57,466 bases of DNA from CAYFUR01 sp964346275. GTDB lineage: Bacteria; Sumerlaeota; Sumerlaeia; SLMS01. The stretch covers positions 1 to 57,466 of the forward strand of contig CAYFUR010000009.1 of assembly GCA_964346275.1 (NCBI GenBank), read 5' to 3'. Below are positions 16,284-25,085 of the stretch, piece by piece. Both the position numbers and the translations under genes were made by a program. Position 1 is the first letter of the stretch, and the number at the start of each line of letters is the position of its first letter. Below the pieces are notes generated by a model. It worked only from the letters and a program-made list of their open reading frames with translations, was not told where the DNA came from and ran no database searches.

Positions 16284-17987
16284 TTATCCCTCGTCGGGTG
16301 GATCGTCGGAAAAAGTCTCGAGCCTGCGCAGCGGAGCGGGCCGCCGGTCGCGGTTTTCGTGAACATTCCATCGGCCGTTCTCGCGTGTCACCGGTGCCCA
16401 GACAGCCACGCCGCGCCCGTTTCGTCTCTGGATACCAAACAGCCACGTCGCGTCGTCCCAGTCCACAAGTTCCAGGTTGGTCCACCCCTCGGGTGCCTCG
16501 AACTCTTCTTCCTCCCAACCACGCAGAGGATTGTTCGACGTATAGAAAACCTGGGCCCGTGGCCCGGCGACCAACCAGAAATCGTTTCCCTGGCGATAGG
16601 CCGAAAGCTCGGCGTTCATGCCGTTCAGTCCCACAAGGGGGAGTTCGCCAAGATCGGTCCAGCGCGAGACAAGAGGGCTTGCGAGCACGCGAGCGCCGGT
16701 CTCTTCGAAGGGGAGGCCAGAGAGGGAAACGATCAGCGGGGAGCCGTTCTGGTTGAAAAAGGCATTGCCGCGCCAGGTGGGCGCTTTCTCTGGTGCGAGG
16801 GCGCCTGGTTCCCAGACGGGGTTTTTCGCGAGGGCAGCCAGACGAAGGGAATTGACTGACTGGGCCGTGCTGAACGTCTCCACGCCGAAGGCGGAAACAG
16901 AGGTGAATAAACCGAAATAGCGCTGGCCGATGTTACCGGCGGTGAACGAGGCGATGCCGCCGCCGATCCAATCGGTTGCGCGCTCGCGCCGGAGCAATTG
17001 TTCGTTCACCGCCCAGGTTTGGCCGTCGCCCACGGTGAGCCACACGCGGGCGCCGCGCAACGGGACGCCTTCCACAGTCTGGCGCTGGCCCTCCGCCGCC
17101 ACGACCGAGTAAATCACCAGCTCGCCGTTGCGTTCGATCACGGAAATATCCTCGATGCTCCGGCCGCTGATTTCCAGGTGGGCGCGATCCAGAGGGCGGA
17201 GATCCACCCCGAGCGACGCCAGCTCCCGCTCTTCGTTGCCGAGCCGCTCTACAAGGCGCACGGTCGCTTTTTCCCCGGCCCATTCCGGAAGCTCGATGGC
17301 AAACCGTCCAACATCCTTCTGGAGAGAGGAAAACTGGAGCCGTTCGCGAGTGTTATCCCCTTCCGGGCCTTCCAGTTCGGCAAAGATGACGCGGCCCTGG
17401 AGAGCCTCCAGGAGTGATTGGGGAGCACGCAAATCCAGCTGCAGCTGTCCATCGATGACTGGTGTGGCCGCTTTGGAGACTGCAAGCGGCGAGTCTGTAT
17501 AGGCATATAGACGTTCGGGGAGATCCAGATCGAGAAAGTCTCGAAGTTCGGCGGAGAAGATACGGGCCTTGGCTCCCGGATAGGGGTGGCGCAATGCGAC
17601 TGTGGCGCTGGAGAGCTGGTCGATATTTTCCACGTCCCATCGGACGGTCGTTCGGTCCGTTTCCCGCACGGTGCGCCGGGGAAAGACATAGGTGTCGAAT
17701 CCGCTATACAGGCCAACCAGCTCCAGGGCAACAGGGCGGTTGGTTTCCACCTCCACGGCAAGGCCGGCGGGAGAGATCTCTTCTTCCGGTGGTGAAAGAT
17801 GGAGCAAGACCGGCGGGGCGGCACCAAGGCGTTCGCGGGCCGGATCCGCGGAGAGCACAAGGGCATCCCCCTCCTCGAGCACGAGATCGGGGCGGCGGAT
17901 TTCATAGTCGCCAAGGCCCCGGCCGGGGATGGCTCCGGCGAGAAGCAGCGTGGCCGCGAGCGCGGAAAAGGTTCTCATTGGGTTCAT
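16284..17987 (-). CDS. Secreted protein of unknown function
   Basis: This protein of about 567 residues begins with an export signal (MRTFSALAATLLLAGAIPG). The mature part is rich in beta strands. The first 250 residues look like beta-sandwich repeats. The second half has recurring W-containing blocks (WRGNAFFNQNGSPL, WTDLGELPLVGLNG, WTNLELVDWDDATWLFG) reminiscent of a beta-propeller such as those of GH43-like or neuraminidase-like proteins. No catalytic residues could be assigned. The start codon lies just inside the stop of the upstream membrane protein gene, and rnr follows at once, so it is co-transcribed. Either periplasmic or surface location is possible. Confidence 0.75.
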   Translation of the reverse strand: MNPMRTFSALAATLLLAGAIPGRGLGDYEIRRPDLVLEEGDALVLSADPARERLGAAPPVLLHLSPPEEEISPAGLAVEVETNRPVALELVGLYSGFDTYVFPRRTVRETDRTTVRWDVENIDQLSSATVALRHPYPGAKARIFSAELRDFLDLDLPERLYAYTDSPLAVSKAATPVIDGQLQLDLRAPQSLLEALQGRVIFAELEGPEGDNTRERLQFSSLQKDVGRFAIELPEWAGEKATVRLVERLGNEERELASLGVDLRPLDRAHLEISGRSIEDISVIERNGELVIYSVVAAEGQRQTVEGVPLRGARVWLTVGDGQTWAVNEQLLRRERATDWIGGGIASFTAGNIGQRYFGLFTSVSAFGVETFSTAQSVNSLRLAALAKNPVWEPGALAPEKAPTWRGNAFFNQNGSPLIVSLSGLPFEETGARVLASPLVSRWTDLGELPLVGLNGMNAELSAYRQGNDFWLVAGPRAQVFYTSNNPLRGWEEEEFEAPEGWTNLELVDWDDATWLFGIQRRNGRGVAVWAPVTRENGRWNVHENRDRRPAPLRRLETFSDDPPDEG

Positions 17988-17988
17988 G

Positions 17989-19983
17989 TTATTCGCTTTC
18001 CGATGGTTCGATGAGCGGAGCATACCAGATCTCCGCGTGGCGTCCTGCTGGCGCCACGGCGCGTGCCGCCCGCCTCTGGGAGCGTAAAAACTCCTCCAGA
18101 ATCGTCAAGTCCCGTTCCGTCAGCCGGGCAAAGCGGTGCGAGGGATACGCCTCGAGAGCGCGTTGGGTGTCAGGCGAGGTGAGACCGATGATCCCCATGA
18201 GGCTTTCATCGCCGGGAAAGGACTCGCGGGCGTAGAACTGGAGCAACCGCCCCCACTCGAATTCATTGACGAAGATGAGGGTGACGCCGCGTTCTTCCAG
18301 GCGGGAGGCGAGGTCGGAGGCATTCTCCGAGTTCTTGAGCTCCTCTGCCCAGAGGGGTTGATCCCACACCGTGCGGTAGACGCTGTGTCCGCGCTCGAAC
18401 AGGGCGCCTCTTGCCTCGAAGAAAAGAAGGACCTGGCCGGAATTCAGTTCTTCGTTTGCCTGATTTACGACATCGGCAAATCGGGGACCGAGCTGTTCGA
18501 GGGCGGCTTGGCGGGGATTCTTCCGCTGGACGGGATCGATAGTCAAGGCCGTGCGAGCGGTTTGAGCGGCCTCTAAGAGAATCAGAAATGTCATAACGCC
18601 TACCGCGATTTGCCGGGCGGGATAATTCGCGAAGAAACGCCCGGCGGCTACCGCGCCCGCGGGAATGAGAATCGCCACCGCGGGCAGCAGGAATCGGTCG
18701 GGATTATGGCGCACCGTCAGCCAGAAGAGATAGCCGGCGAATCCCGCGAAAAAGAGTGGCGCGAGGTGCCACAGCCTTCGCCGCAGTGCAATGCCTGCCG
18801 CGAGAATCCAGAAGACGCTGAGGCCAGTAAAGGGAAGTGGGAGGCCGAGGAGTTCGTTTTCCTTGGCCAGGTCCAGCCAATAAGCGGAATCCAGGGGCGT
18901 GACCGGTTCGTGGCGCTGGACGACGAATTCGGCCTGCTCTTTTGTCCACTGCGGGGTTTCACCTCGAAAGGGAAAGAGCGGATGGCCGCCAATCACTTGC
19001 GCGCGATAGAGCCAGGGCGCGAGAGCCAACAGAGCCCCGGCGCCCAGGAATACGGGGACAAGAAGCCGTTGTCTAGACATGACGATCCGGAAGGAGGAGC
19101 GGGAAAACAGGAGTCCAATGGAAATCAGGCCGAGGGGAATCAGGGCTGTTCCGGCGGCGCTGAACTTGAGCACCATGGCCGTGCCGCCGAGCGTTCCCGC
19201 CAGCAAGGCGAGCAGCCAGTGGCCTCGCCGCGAAGCCGCCCAGAGGAGCAATTCCACGCCCGCAACGGCCATGAGGGCCACCGCTGGATCGTAAACGGCG
19301 GCTTGAATGCCTTTCACAAAGAGCGGATGGAACAATACCGCAAGAGCCGCCAGGCGCCGGGCGGTATAATGCCCGCCAAGCCACGCCGCCACACGCGCCG
19401 CGCTCGACGCGCAGCTCAGCACGCAGGCGGCGACGAAGAGGTGGAGGCTGGCCCCAAGGCCCCCCTGGTAAGCTTCCGTTGTAAAGGGTGCTTCCAGGAT
19501 GGCCGCTCCCACCGGCATCCGGGCATAGAAGACCTCCGGATCCCGGAGCATGTCCGCTCCGCCGTTTTCCAATGCCGCCCACGCCAGGGGAATGTGATAG
19601 CTCAGAACGTCGTACATCACGACAGGCAGGCCGCTAAAGAGGGCATATGCGGTGAGCGCGATCACCACCAGGAGGGCAAACAGGTATCCGTATAGACGCC
19701 CCGGCACCCGTGAGGAGCGCAGGCTGGCAAAGCCACCGCCGCGGTGCTTGATTTTCCACCCGGGAAGGAACCGCCATGCCGCGAGCTGGCCCGCAAGGGC
19801 CAAAACGCCCAGCGCCTGGAGCATTTGGATCAAAACTCGGGATTCAAAAAACCAGCCGGAAAAGAACCCGGCGAAGGCGCAGGCCGCCAGCCCCACAGCA
19901 AAAGCGGCTCCGAAAGAAGGGAGCCGCCGCAAAGGGATCAGGATGGCATAGCCAAGGGCCAGGTAAAGCAGGAGCGCAATCAA
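17989..19983 (-). CDS. Polytopic membrane protein, probable GT-C glycosyltransferase
   Basis: This 664-residue inner-membrane protein has roughly 12-14 hydrophobic segments followed by a soluble C-terminal domain (about 470-664). The loop YDVLSYHIPLAWAALENG near residues 125-142 has the acidic D-x-x-x-Y-H arrangement found in the first periplasmic loop of lipid-linked-sugar glycosyltransferases (ArnT/PMT-like). The later YARMPVGAAILEAP also fits. The acceptor is unknown. The start is TTG, overlapping the TGA of the upstream mqnA-like gene, so translation is probably coupled. The downstream secreted protein could be its acceptor or partner, but that is only inference from position. Confidence 0.72.
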   Translation of the reverse strand: MIALLLYLALGYAILIPLRRLPSFGAAFAVGLAACAFAGFFSGWFFESRVLIQMLQALGVLALAGQLAAWRFLPGWKIKHRGGGFASLRSSRVPGRLYGYLFALLVVIALTAYALFSGLPVVMYDVLSYHIPLAWAALENGGADMLRDPEVFYARMPVGAAILEAPFTTEAYQGGLGASLHLFVAACVLSCASSAARVAAWLGGHYTARRLAALAVLFHPLFVKGIQAAVYDPAVALMAVAGVELLLWAASRRGHWLLALLAGTLGGTAMVLKFSAAGTALIPLGLISIGLLFSRSSFRIVMSRQRLLVPVFLGAGALLALAPWLYRAQVIGGHPLFPFRGETPQWTKEQAEFVVQRHEPVTPLDSAYWLDLAKENELLGLPLPFTGLSVFWILAAGIALRRRLWHLAPLFFAGFAGYLFWLTVRHNPDRFLLPAVAILIPAGAVAAGRFFANYPARQIAVGVMTFLILLEAAQTARTALTIDPVQRKNPRQAALEQLGPRFADVVNQANEELNSGQVLLFFEARGALFERGHSVYRTVWDQPLWAEELKNSENASDLASRLEERGVTLIFVNEFEWGRLLQFYARESFPGDESLMGIIGLTSPDTQRALEAYPSHRFARLTERDLTILEEFLRSQRRAARAVAPAGRHAEIWYAPLIEPSESE

Positions 19984-20843
19984 ATCCCAGTGGACCTTCC
20001 CGTTCCCGAGGCTGGCGCGTGGACTTTGATGGGCCGCACCGCCATGATGCGGGATTGGGTTAATTCCTGCGCATAGCGGCGCAGTGCCGTGACCGTGGTT
20101 GTGCCAAAGATCGAGAACAAGGCTTTTTCATAGACGGCCCGGACGCTGGTCGTCGTCATGGTCAGCTTCTCCGCGGTTCTCGACCAGACCTCCTCGCTGC
20201 CATCATTTCGGCGCGCCGTGTCGGTCAACTCCTTGTCAACTCGCCCGAGCGTCGTGCCGCGTCGAACACCCCAGGCATGAATCACGAACGGGAGGCGGGA
20301 GTATTCATACCAGGCTAGCGTGAGGTCCCAATGAAAGGGAAACGCGTCCTTTCGGATTTTGAAGTTTTTTCCGCCCACCAGCACCGTTGCATCGAAACCA
20401 TCGTCGCCGGTGAGATCATAGCTGGCGGGGTCGATGGGCTTCTCGCTGCGATAGAATTCCGGCCGAATCATGAGCTTTTTCGCGAACATCAATTGCGCCA
20501 GTTGCATTGCTCCAAAGTCGTTGGAATCCACCAGCACGCGATTGATTTCCGTCGGGAGTTTTTTCGCCCAAACCATGAAGAGCCGCGAGGCTCCCGCAGC
20601 GGCAACGCAGGACGCGGGGATGATTTCGAATTGAGGGATCTGGAAGAGATCGACAACCGGCAGCAATGCGATGCTCACTTCTCCGCTCTGCGCCATTTCG
20701 CGGACTTCGGCCAGGCTGGTGCGGCGGACCTGGGCGCTTTTTACGATGCCATCGAGACCGGTTACCACCGGCATGGTGGTCAAATCTTCAAAATAAGCCA
20801 GACGCGTTTTCATACCTGCCGGGCGCGATGAGGGAGAAAGCAT
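19980..20843 (-). CDS. MqnA/MqnD-family protein, possible chorismate dehydratase
   Basis: This 287-residue protein matches the periplasmic-binding-protein-like fold of MqnA/MqnD enzymes in the futalosine route to menaquinone. Features are RLAYFEDLTTMPVVTGL at the N-terminus, SGEVSIALLPVVDLFQIP near residue 55, the DSNDFGAMQLAQL segment, and the FPFHWDLTLAWYEYSRLPFVIHAW block near 200, which parallels the D-L-x-x-x-W-x-x-x-x-x-L-P-F-V motif of the family. MqnA rather than MqnD is favoured only by general resemblance. The ATG at 20843 has AGGA seven bases upstream; an internal ATG at 20813 is the alternative. It is the first gene of an unusual operon leading to rnr. No other mqn gene is in the window. 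Confidence 0.75.
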   Translation of the reverse strand: MLSPSSRPAGMKTRLAYFEDLTTMPVVTGLDGIVKSAQVRRTSLAEVREMAQSGEVSIALLPVVDLFQIPQFEIIPASCVAAAGASRLFMVWAKKLPTEINRVLVDSNDFGAMQLAQLMFAKKLMIRPEFYRSEKPIDPASYDLTGDDGFDATVLVGGKNFKIRKDAFPFHWDLTLAWYEYSRLPFVIHAWGVRRGTTLGRVDKELTDTARRNDGSEEVWSRTAEKLTMTTTSVRAVYEKALFSIFGTTTVTALRRYAQELTQSRIMAVRPIKVHAPASGTGRSTGI

Positions 20844-21070
20844 AAGGATTTCCTGGACAAGTGAATTGGCTCCGCCGACTTTACCTGGCGATTCGGGTCA
20901 GAATGAATTTCATGGACCATTTTCGCCGATGAGGCAAGCAGCGATTGAAACGCACCTTCAAAAATGAGGGATCTCCCCGATATGGGCCAACTGAATTCGC
21001 CTCGTTCCTCCGTTGACCGGCCGACTCCTGGCGGCGAAGATTCTCCCGAGTTTTTTCTCCAGAGGAATTC

Positions 21071-22930
21071 ATGTCGGCCCCATCCCTTCCACTGACCGAT
21101 CGTGTTCACATGGTGCCCGCCGCTCACGGCGTCCAGGCCTTCACCGATGAAGTGCGCCGGGCCGTCGCCACCTTTCGCCCTCAATGCATTGCCGTCGAGC
21201 TTCCACGCGCCCTGGCTGGCCAGGTCCAGGAGCTGATTGCCCACCTGCCCGAAATCCACGTCCTCGGTTATCAGCTTCCCGGCGGGCAGGCCCTCATGAT
21301 TCCAGGCGATCCCTGTGATTCCATGATCGAGGGGGTGCGCCTTGCTCGCGAGCATTCTCTTCCCCTTGAGCTGGTCGATACGCTTTCCGCCGCCGCGGAC
21401 GAGCCCTATTTCTACCTTCCCGACGACTTTTCCGTCACACGGCTCGGGCTGGAAAAGTATGCGGAAAAATGCTTTGAGCATCTTCCCGAACGCCCTGTCA
21501 CCGAGCGCGAGCGCGTCATCGCTTCCCGGCTGCTCCTGCTCGAAGAGCGCCACCAACGGGTTCTTTACATTGGAGGCATGGCCCATTTTCCCAGCCTGCG
21601 TTCGTTGCTCACGGATCACCGCCAGAGCCTTGCCTCGCCGTCCATCACCGAGCCGGAGCCCGAAGTCCGCATCCTTCCCGTGGAAGAACGCCAGTTGGGG
21701 CATGTTCTCCGGGAAATCCCTTACGCCGTTTATTTGTACGAAAACTTTCGCGCGGCCCACGGACCGGAAGATCGCTTTCCCATGCTGGAAGCTCTCCAGC
21801 ACATCGCCCACAAGGCGGCGCAGCAATACGAGGAAGAATATGACGAGCGCGTGACGCTGACCGAATGGCGGGCTTTCTTTCAATTCGGGCGCAATCTGTC
21901 GGTGGTGCGGGAGAATCTCCGGCCGCGTCTTTACGAGTTTCTGACCGCATCGAAGGCCTGCGTTGACGACGATTTCGGCGCCATCGCCCTGGAAGCAGCG
22001 GTTTCCTATCCGCCGAATCAGAAGGGTGATTCCGCCCAGCCCCTGGGCGAGTCCCCGGCCCATCAAAGCCTCGATCTACACTGCGAGTTCTCTTCGGGAA
22101 CCAGCCGTTTGAATCATGCCTACCCCTATCCCGAGCTGGAAGAGCTGACCTTCCATTTCCGGCGGCGGAGGCCCTCGCGGATCGAAAAACTGCGCTGGCG
22201 CCAGGACTTCGCCGAGGAATTCTGGCAGGGGATGGGGATTTGCTCCTGGCCGCCGGAGGATGTTTTTATCGAAAACTTTTTCCGCACAATTCGCCGCCGC
22301 GCCCATCAGCAAATCAGCGAAGAGCACACGATCAGCGAAGAATTCTCCTCGAGCATGCTGGACGGCCTGGATATACGCGAGACAATGCGCCACTGGCACG
22401 ACAAGAAGCTGATTGTAAAGCGCGAGCGGACGCCGCCAGGCAAGGTCGGGCCGGTGGTGCTGATCTGGCGCGATTTCCCCTTCGACATCGAGGGCATCTG
22501 GCGCAGTTGTCTTTACGCGGAGAATCAGAACGAATCGGACCTGGCGCTTTACGCGGATCCGCTCGGGCGCGAGATGATCGGGCCAGGGATCACGCGCACG
22601 GAGTATCATGGCGTTCTGTCCGTCTATCCGGCGCGTCATATTCCGGATATCTGGTCCCTCGTGCCGTTTTATTTTCACCGGTGGGGGACGTGTGCGCGCA
22701 TTCTCGCGGCGGCGGCGATCATGCTTTCCGAGGAACGCTATGTCGCCTACGTGGCCGCGCGGCCTCCCGATGCGGAGCTTCGCCAGTTCGCCCGCCAGAA
22801 CGAGCGCGCGCTGATCTATCTCCCCCTTGCGTCGTTCAGCAAGGGCCTGCTCAAACGCGCCCGCCAGTGCCATATCCTGTCCGGGCGGCATATTCGCGAT
22901 TGGGCGGGAGATTATATACCCAAGCTCTAA
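21071..22930 (+). CDS. TraB-like N-terminal domain protein with uncharacterised C-terminal half
   Basis: This 619-residue soluble protein has two parts. Residues 10-180 resemble TraB/PrgY-type proteins: RVHMVPAAHGVQAFTDEV (11-28) matches the family's H-x-x-G-x-x-H-x start, CIAVELPRAL (39-48) matches the V-A-V-E-L strand, and VLYIGGMAHFPSL (about 163-175) matches the last conserved strand. The following 430 residues include a charged helical part and a W-rich part (LRWRQDFAEEFWQGMGICSW, IPDIWSLVPFYFHRWGTC) that I do not recognise. No membrane anchor is visible, unlike PrgY. The ATG has AGAGGA five bases upstream. xseA begins three bases after the stop codon, so the two are co-transcribed. It is divergent from the mqnA-like operon. 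Confidence 0.7.
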   Translation: MSAPSLPLTDRVHMVPAAHGVQAFTDEVRRAVATFRPQCIAVELPRALAGQVQELIAHLPEIHVLGYQLPGGQALMIPGDPCDSMIEGVRLAREHSLPLELVDTLSAAADEPYFYLPDDFSVTRLGLEKYAEKCFEHLPERPVTERERVIASRLLLLEERHQRVLYIGGMAHFPSLRSLLTDHRQSLASPSITEPEPEVRILPVEERQLGHVLREIPYAVYLYENFRAAHGPEDRFPMLEALQHIAHKAAQQYEEEYDERVTLTEWRAFFQFGRNLSVVRENLRPRLYEFLTASKACVDDDFGAIALEAAVSYPPNQKGDSAQPLGESPAHQSLDLHCEFSSGTSRLNHAYPYPELEELTFHFRRRRPSRIEKLRWRQDFAEEFWQGMGICSWPPEDVFIENFFRTIRRRAHQQISEEHTISEEFSSSMLDGLDIRETMRHWHDKKLIVKRERTPPGKVGPVVLIWRDFPFDIEGIWRSCLYAENQNESDLALYADPLGREMIGPGITRTEYHGVLSVYPARHIPDIWSLVPFYFHRWGTCARILAAAAIMLSEERYVAYVAARPPDAELRQFARQNERALIYLPLASFSKGLLKRARQCHILSGRHIRDWAGDYIPKL

Positions 22931-22933
22931 GCC

Positions 22934-24172
22934 ATGAATAATATGCTTTCCTCCAGCCAGAAGACAGAAACACTCTCCGTGAGCCAAATCACGGCGATGA
23001 TCCGCGGCCACCTCGAGAAGGCCTTTCCCTCTGTGACGGTGGAGGGGGAAATCGGCACATGGTCGGTCGCGCCCTCCGGGCACGCCTACTTTGCGCTCAA
23101 GGATGATGGTGCGGTTTTAGGCTGCGTGCTTTTCCGCGGCGGACGCCAGCGGCTTCCCTTCCAGCCGGCGGAAGGGATGAAAGTGGAATGCCGGGGGCGG
23201 GTGTCTGTTTTCGAAAAGCGGGGGCAGTATCAGCTGATCGTGGATGCGATGCGCCAGTCGGGCGAGGGAGAGCTTTGGGCGAAGTTTCTCCGGCTGAAGG
23301 AGAAGCTGGAAAAAGAGGGGTTGTTCGAGCCGTCGCGCAAGCGCGAGCTGCCGCGCTTTCCCCGCACGGTGGGAATTGTCACATCGGCGCGGGGCGCGGC
23401 GATTCGCGACATGATCAACGTCATCGGCCGGCGGGCTCCTTCCGTTTCGCTGCTCATCTGCCCGGCCCGCGTCCAGGGCGACGGGGCGGGGGCGGAAATC
23501 GCCCAGGCCATCGAAAAGCTCGAGCGGAGTGGACGTATAGACGTTTTGATTGCGGGACGCGGCGGAGGGTCGGTGGAAGACCTTTGGGAATTCAACGGCG
23601 AGCGCGTCGCCCGGGCCATCTACAAGAGCACCGTGCCGGTGGTTTCCGCCGTCGGGCACGAGACCGATTTCACCATCGCGGATTTCGTGGCGGACCTCCG
23701 TGCGCCCACGCCCAGCGCCGCGGCGGAACTGGTCACGGCGGGCTACGTCGATCTGCGGGAGTTTTTCCACGACCGCGTCGAGCGGCTGGACCGGGAAATG
23801 GCCGGGCGAACCCGGGAGATACGGACGCAGCTGCGGGGAATGCTCGACAGCCATGCCCTGCGCCGGCCGGAACTGCTGCTGCGGGAATATCAGCAGCGCG
23901 CCGACACGGCCTTGCGGCGCCTGCCGGAATTGGTTCTTCGCCTTGCCGAGCGGCGCCGCGCCCGCGTTGAACGACTCAACTCCGCCCTGGAGGGGCACAA
24001 CCCCGAGCTGATTCTCAAGAAGGGATATGCCATCGTCCGGCGGGGGAGGGATGGCAGGGTGCTGATGTCCGCCAGCCGGTTGAGGAAAAACCTTCCTGTG
24101 GATCTGCAATTCCGGGACGGAAAAAAGCGCGCCGTTGTCACCGACAACGACGCGCCCGATCTTTTCGAGTAG
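22934..24172 (+). CDS. xseA: Exodeoxyribonuclease VII large subunit
   Basis: This 412-residue protein is the catalytic subunit of exonuclease VII, which degrades single-stranded DNA from both ends. It has an OB-fold at 15-110 (SVSQITAMIRGHLEKAFPSV, GHAYFALKD, RGRVSVFEKRGQYQLIV). The catalytic domain starts at FPRTVGIVTSARGAAIRDM and includes DVLIAGRGGGSVEDLWEFN and VGHETDFTIADFVADLRAPTP split over its centre. A coiled-coil region and the C-terminal ILKKGYAIV motif follow. Length is normal. The small subunit gene xseB is not adjacent; the gene before it is the TraB-like protein and the gene after it converges. Confidence 0.96.
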   Translation: MNNMLSSSQKTETLSVSQITAMIRGHLEKAFPSVTVEGEIGTWSVAPSGHAYFALKDDGAVLGCVLFRGGRQRLPFQPAEGMKVECRGRVSVFEKRGQYQLIVDAMRQSGEGELWAKFLRLKEKLEKEGLFEPSRKRELPRFPRTVGIVTSARGAAIRDMINVIGRRAPSVSLLICPARVQGDGAGAEIAQAIEKLERSGRIDVLIAGRGGGSVEDLWEFNGERVARAIYKSTVPVVSAVGHETDFTIADFVADLRAPTPSAAAELVTAGYVDLREFFHDRVERLDREMAGRTREIRTQLRGMLDSHALRRPELLLREYQQRADTALRRLPELVLRLAERRRARVERLNSALEGHNPELILKKGYAIVRRGRDGRVLMSASRLRKNLPVDLQFRDGKKRAVVTDNDAPDLFE

Positions 24173-24191
24173 AGGCTTATCTATACAACTC

Positions 24192-24836
24192 TCAGAACGC
24201 GTGGGGGCCGCGGATCAGGTTCAGGAATTCCTGGCGCGTCTGTGCGTTCTCGCGGAAATCGCCCATCATGGCGGATGTGGTCGTCGATGAATTCTGTTTC
24301 TGGATGCCGCGCATACACATGCACATGTGCTTGGCCTCGGCTACGACGGCGACACCGCGAGGGGTTAAAACTTCGTTCACACATTCCGCTACTTGCTGGG
24401 TCATGCGTTCCTGCACCTGAAGCCGCCGCGCGAAAATCTCGACGATCCGGGGGATCTTGGACAAGCCAATGACGCGGCGATTGGGAATATAGGCCACGTG
24501 GATCTTGCCGAAGAAGGGAATCATGTGGTGCTCGCAGAGCGAGTAGAACTCGATATCCTTCACGAGGACCATCTCGTCGAAGCGCTCGCCATTGCTTTCT
24601 TCGAAGATGGCGCCGTTAACGATCTTGTCGAGATCAGCGCGATAGCCGGAAGTCAGAAAAGCCAGCGCTTTATCCACTCGGAGCGGTGTGCGAAGAATCC
24701 CCTGGCGCTCGGGATCTTCACCGACTTTCATCAGAATCTGGCGGACTTCATCCTGAATTCCGAGGCCTTCTTCCCGGGGCTGGGGCTCAAGCTCTTCGTC
24801 GTCGGTCATCAGGGGATCGGCAAAATTGATGGACAT
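24192..24836 (-). CDS. folE: GTP cyclohydrolase I
   Basis: The enzyme converts GTP to dihydroneopterin triphosphate, the first step of folate and pterin synthesis. From the start at 24836 it has 214 residues, the usual size. The zinc site is formed by Cys and His of FYSLCEHHMIPF and by the later Cys of AKHMCMCMRGI. VAYIPNRRVIGLSKIPR, RLQVQERMT and the T-rich TTTSAMMGDF near the end are standard. The frame remains open to 24941, but the extra 35 residues are low-complexity, and AGAGG lies ten bases before 24836, so the shorter start is chosen. It converges with xseA with about 19 bases between them. Confidence 0.95.
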   Translation of the reverse strand: MSINFADPLMTDDEELEPQPREEGLGIQDEVRQILMKVGEDPERQGILRTPLRVDKALAFLTSGYRADLDKIVNGAIFEESNGERFDEMVLVKDIEFYSLCEHHMIPFFGKIHVAYIPNRRVIGLSKIPRIVEIFARRLQVQERMTQQVAECVNEVLTPRGVAVVAEAKHMCMCMRGIQKQNSSTTTSAMMGDFRENAQTRQEFLNLIRGPHAF

Positions 24837-25085
24837 GTCGTTCAATCCTCTTGGAGAATTCGGTCCGAAATCCTGGGAGGAACCGCCCTGCTCTGTCGAT
24901 TCTTCCGCCTTGTTTTTGTCGAGTAAATTTTCTCGTCTCATTCGGCCTTAAGGCTCCCGTAATCGAGAAACATGCCAACATACTCTGACGTTCATGCTGG
25001 CTTTTCTTCGCCTTTCAATTTTCATCTCGACCCACATTGCCCCTTGGGCTTCTAAGGCCATGATCAACCGAGGGAAACTGTTGTT

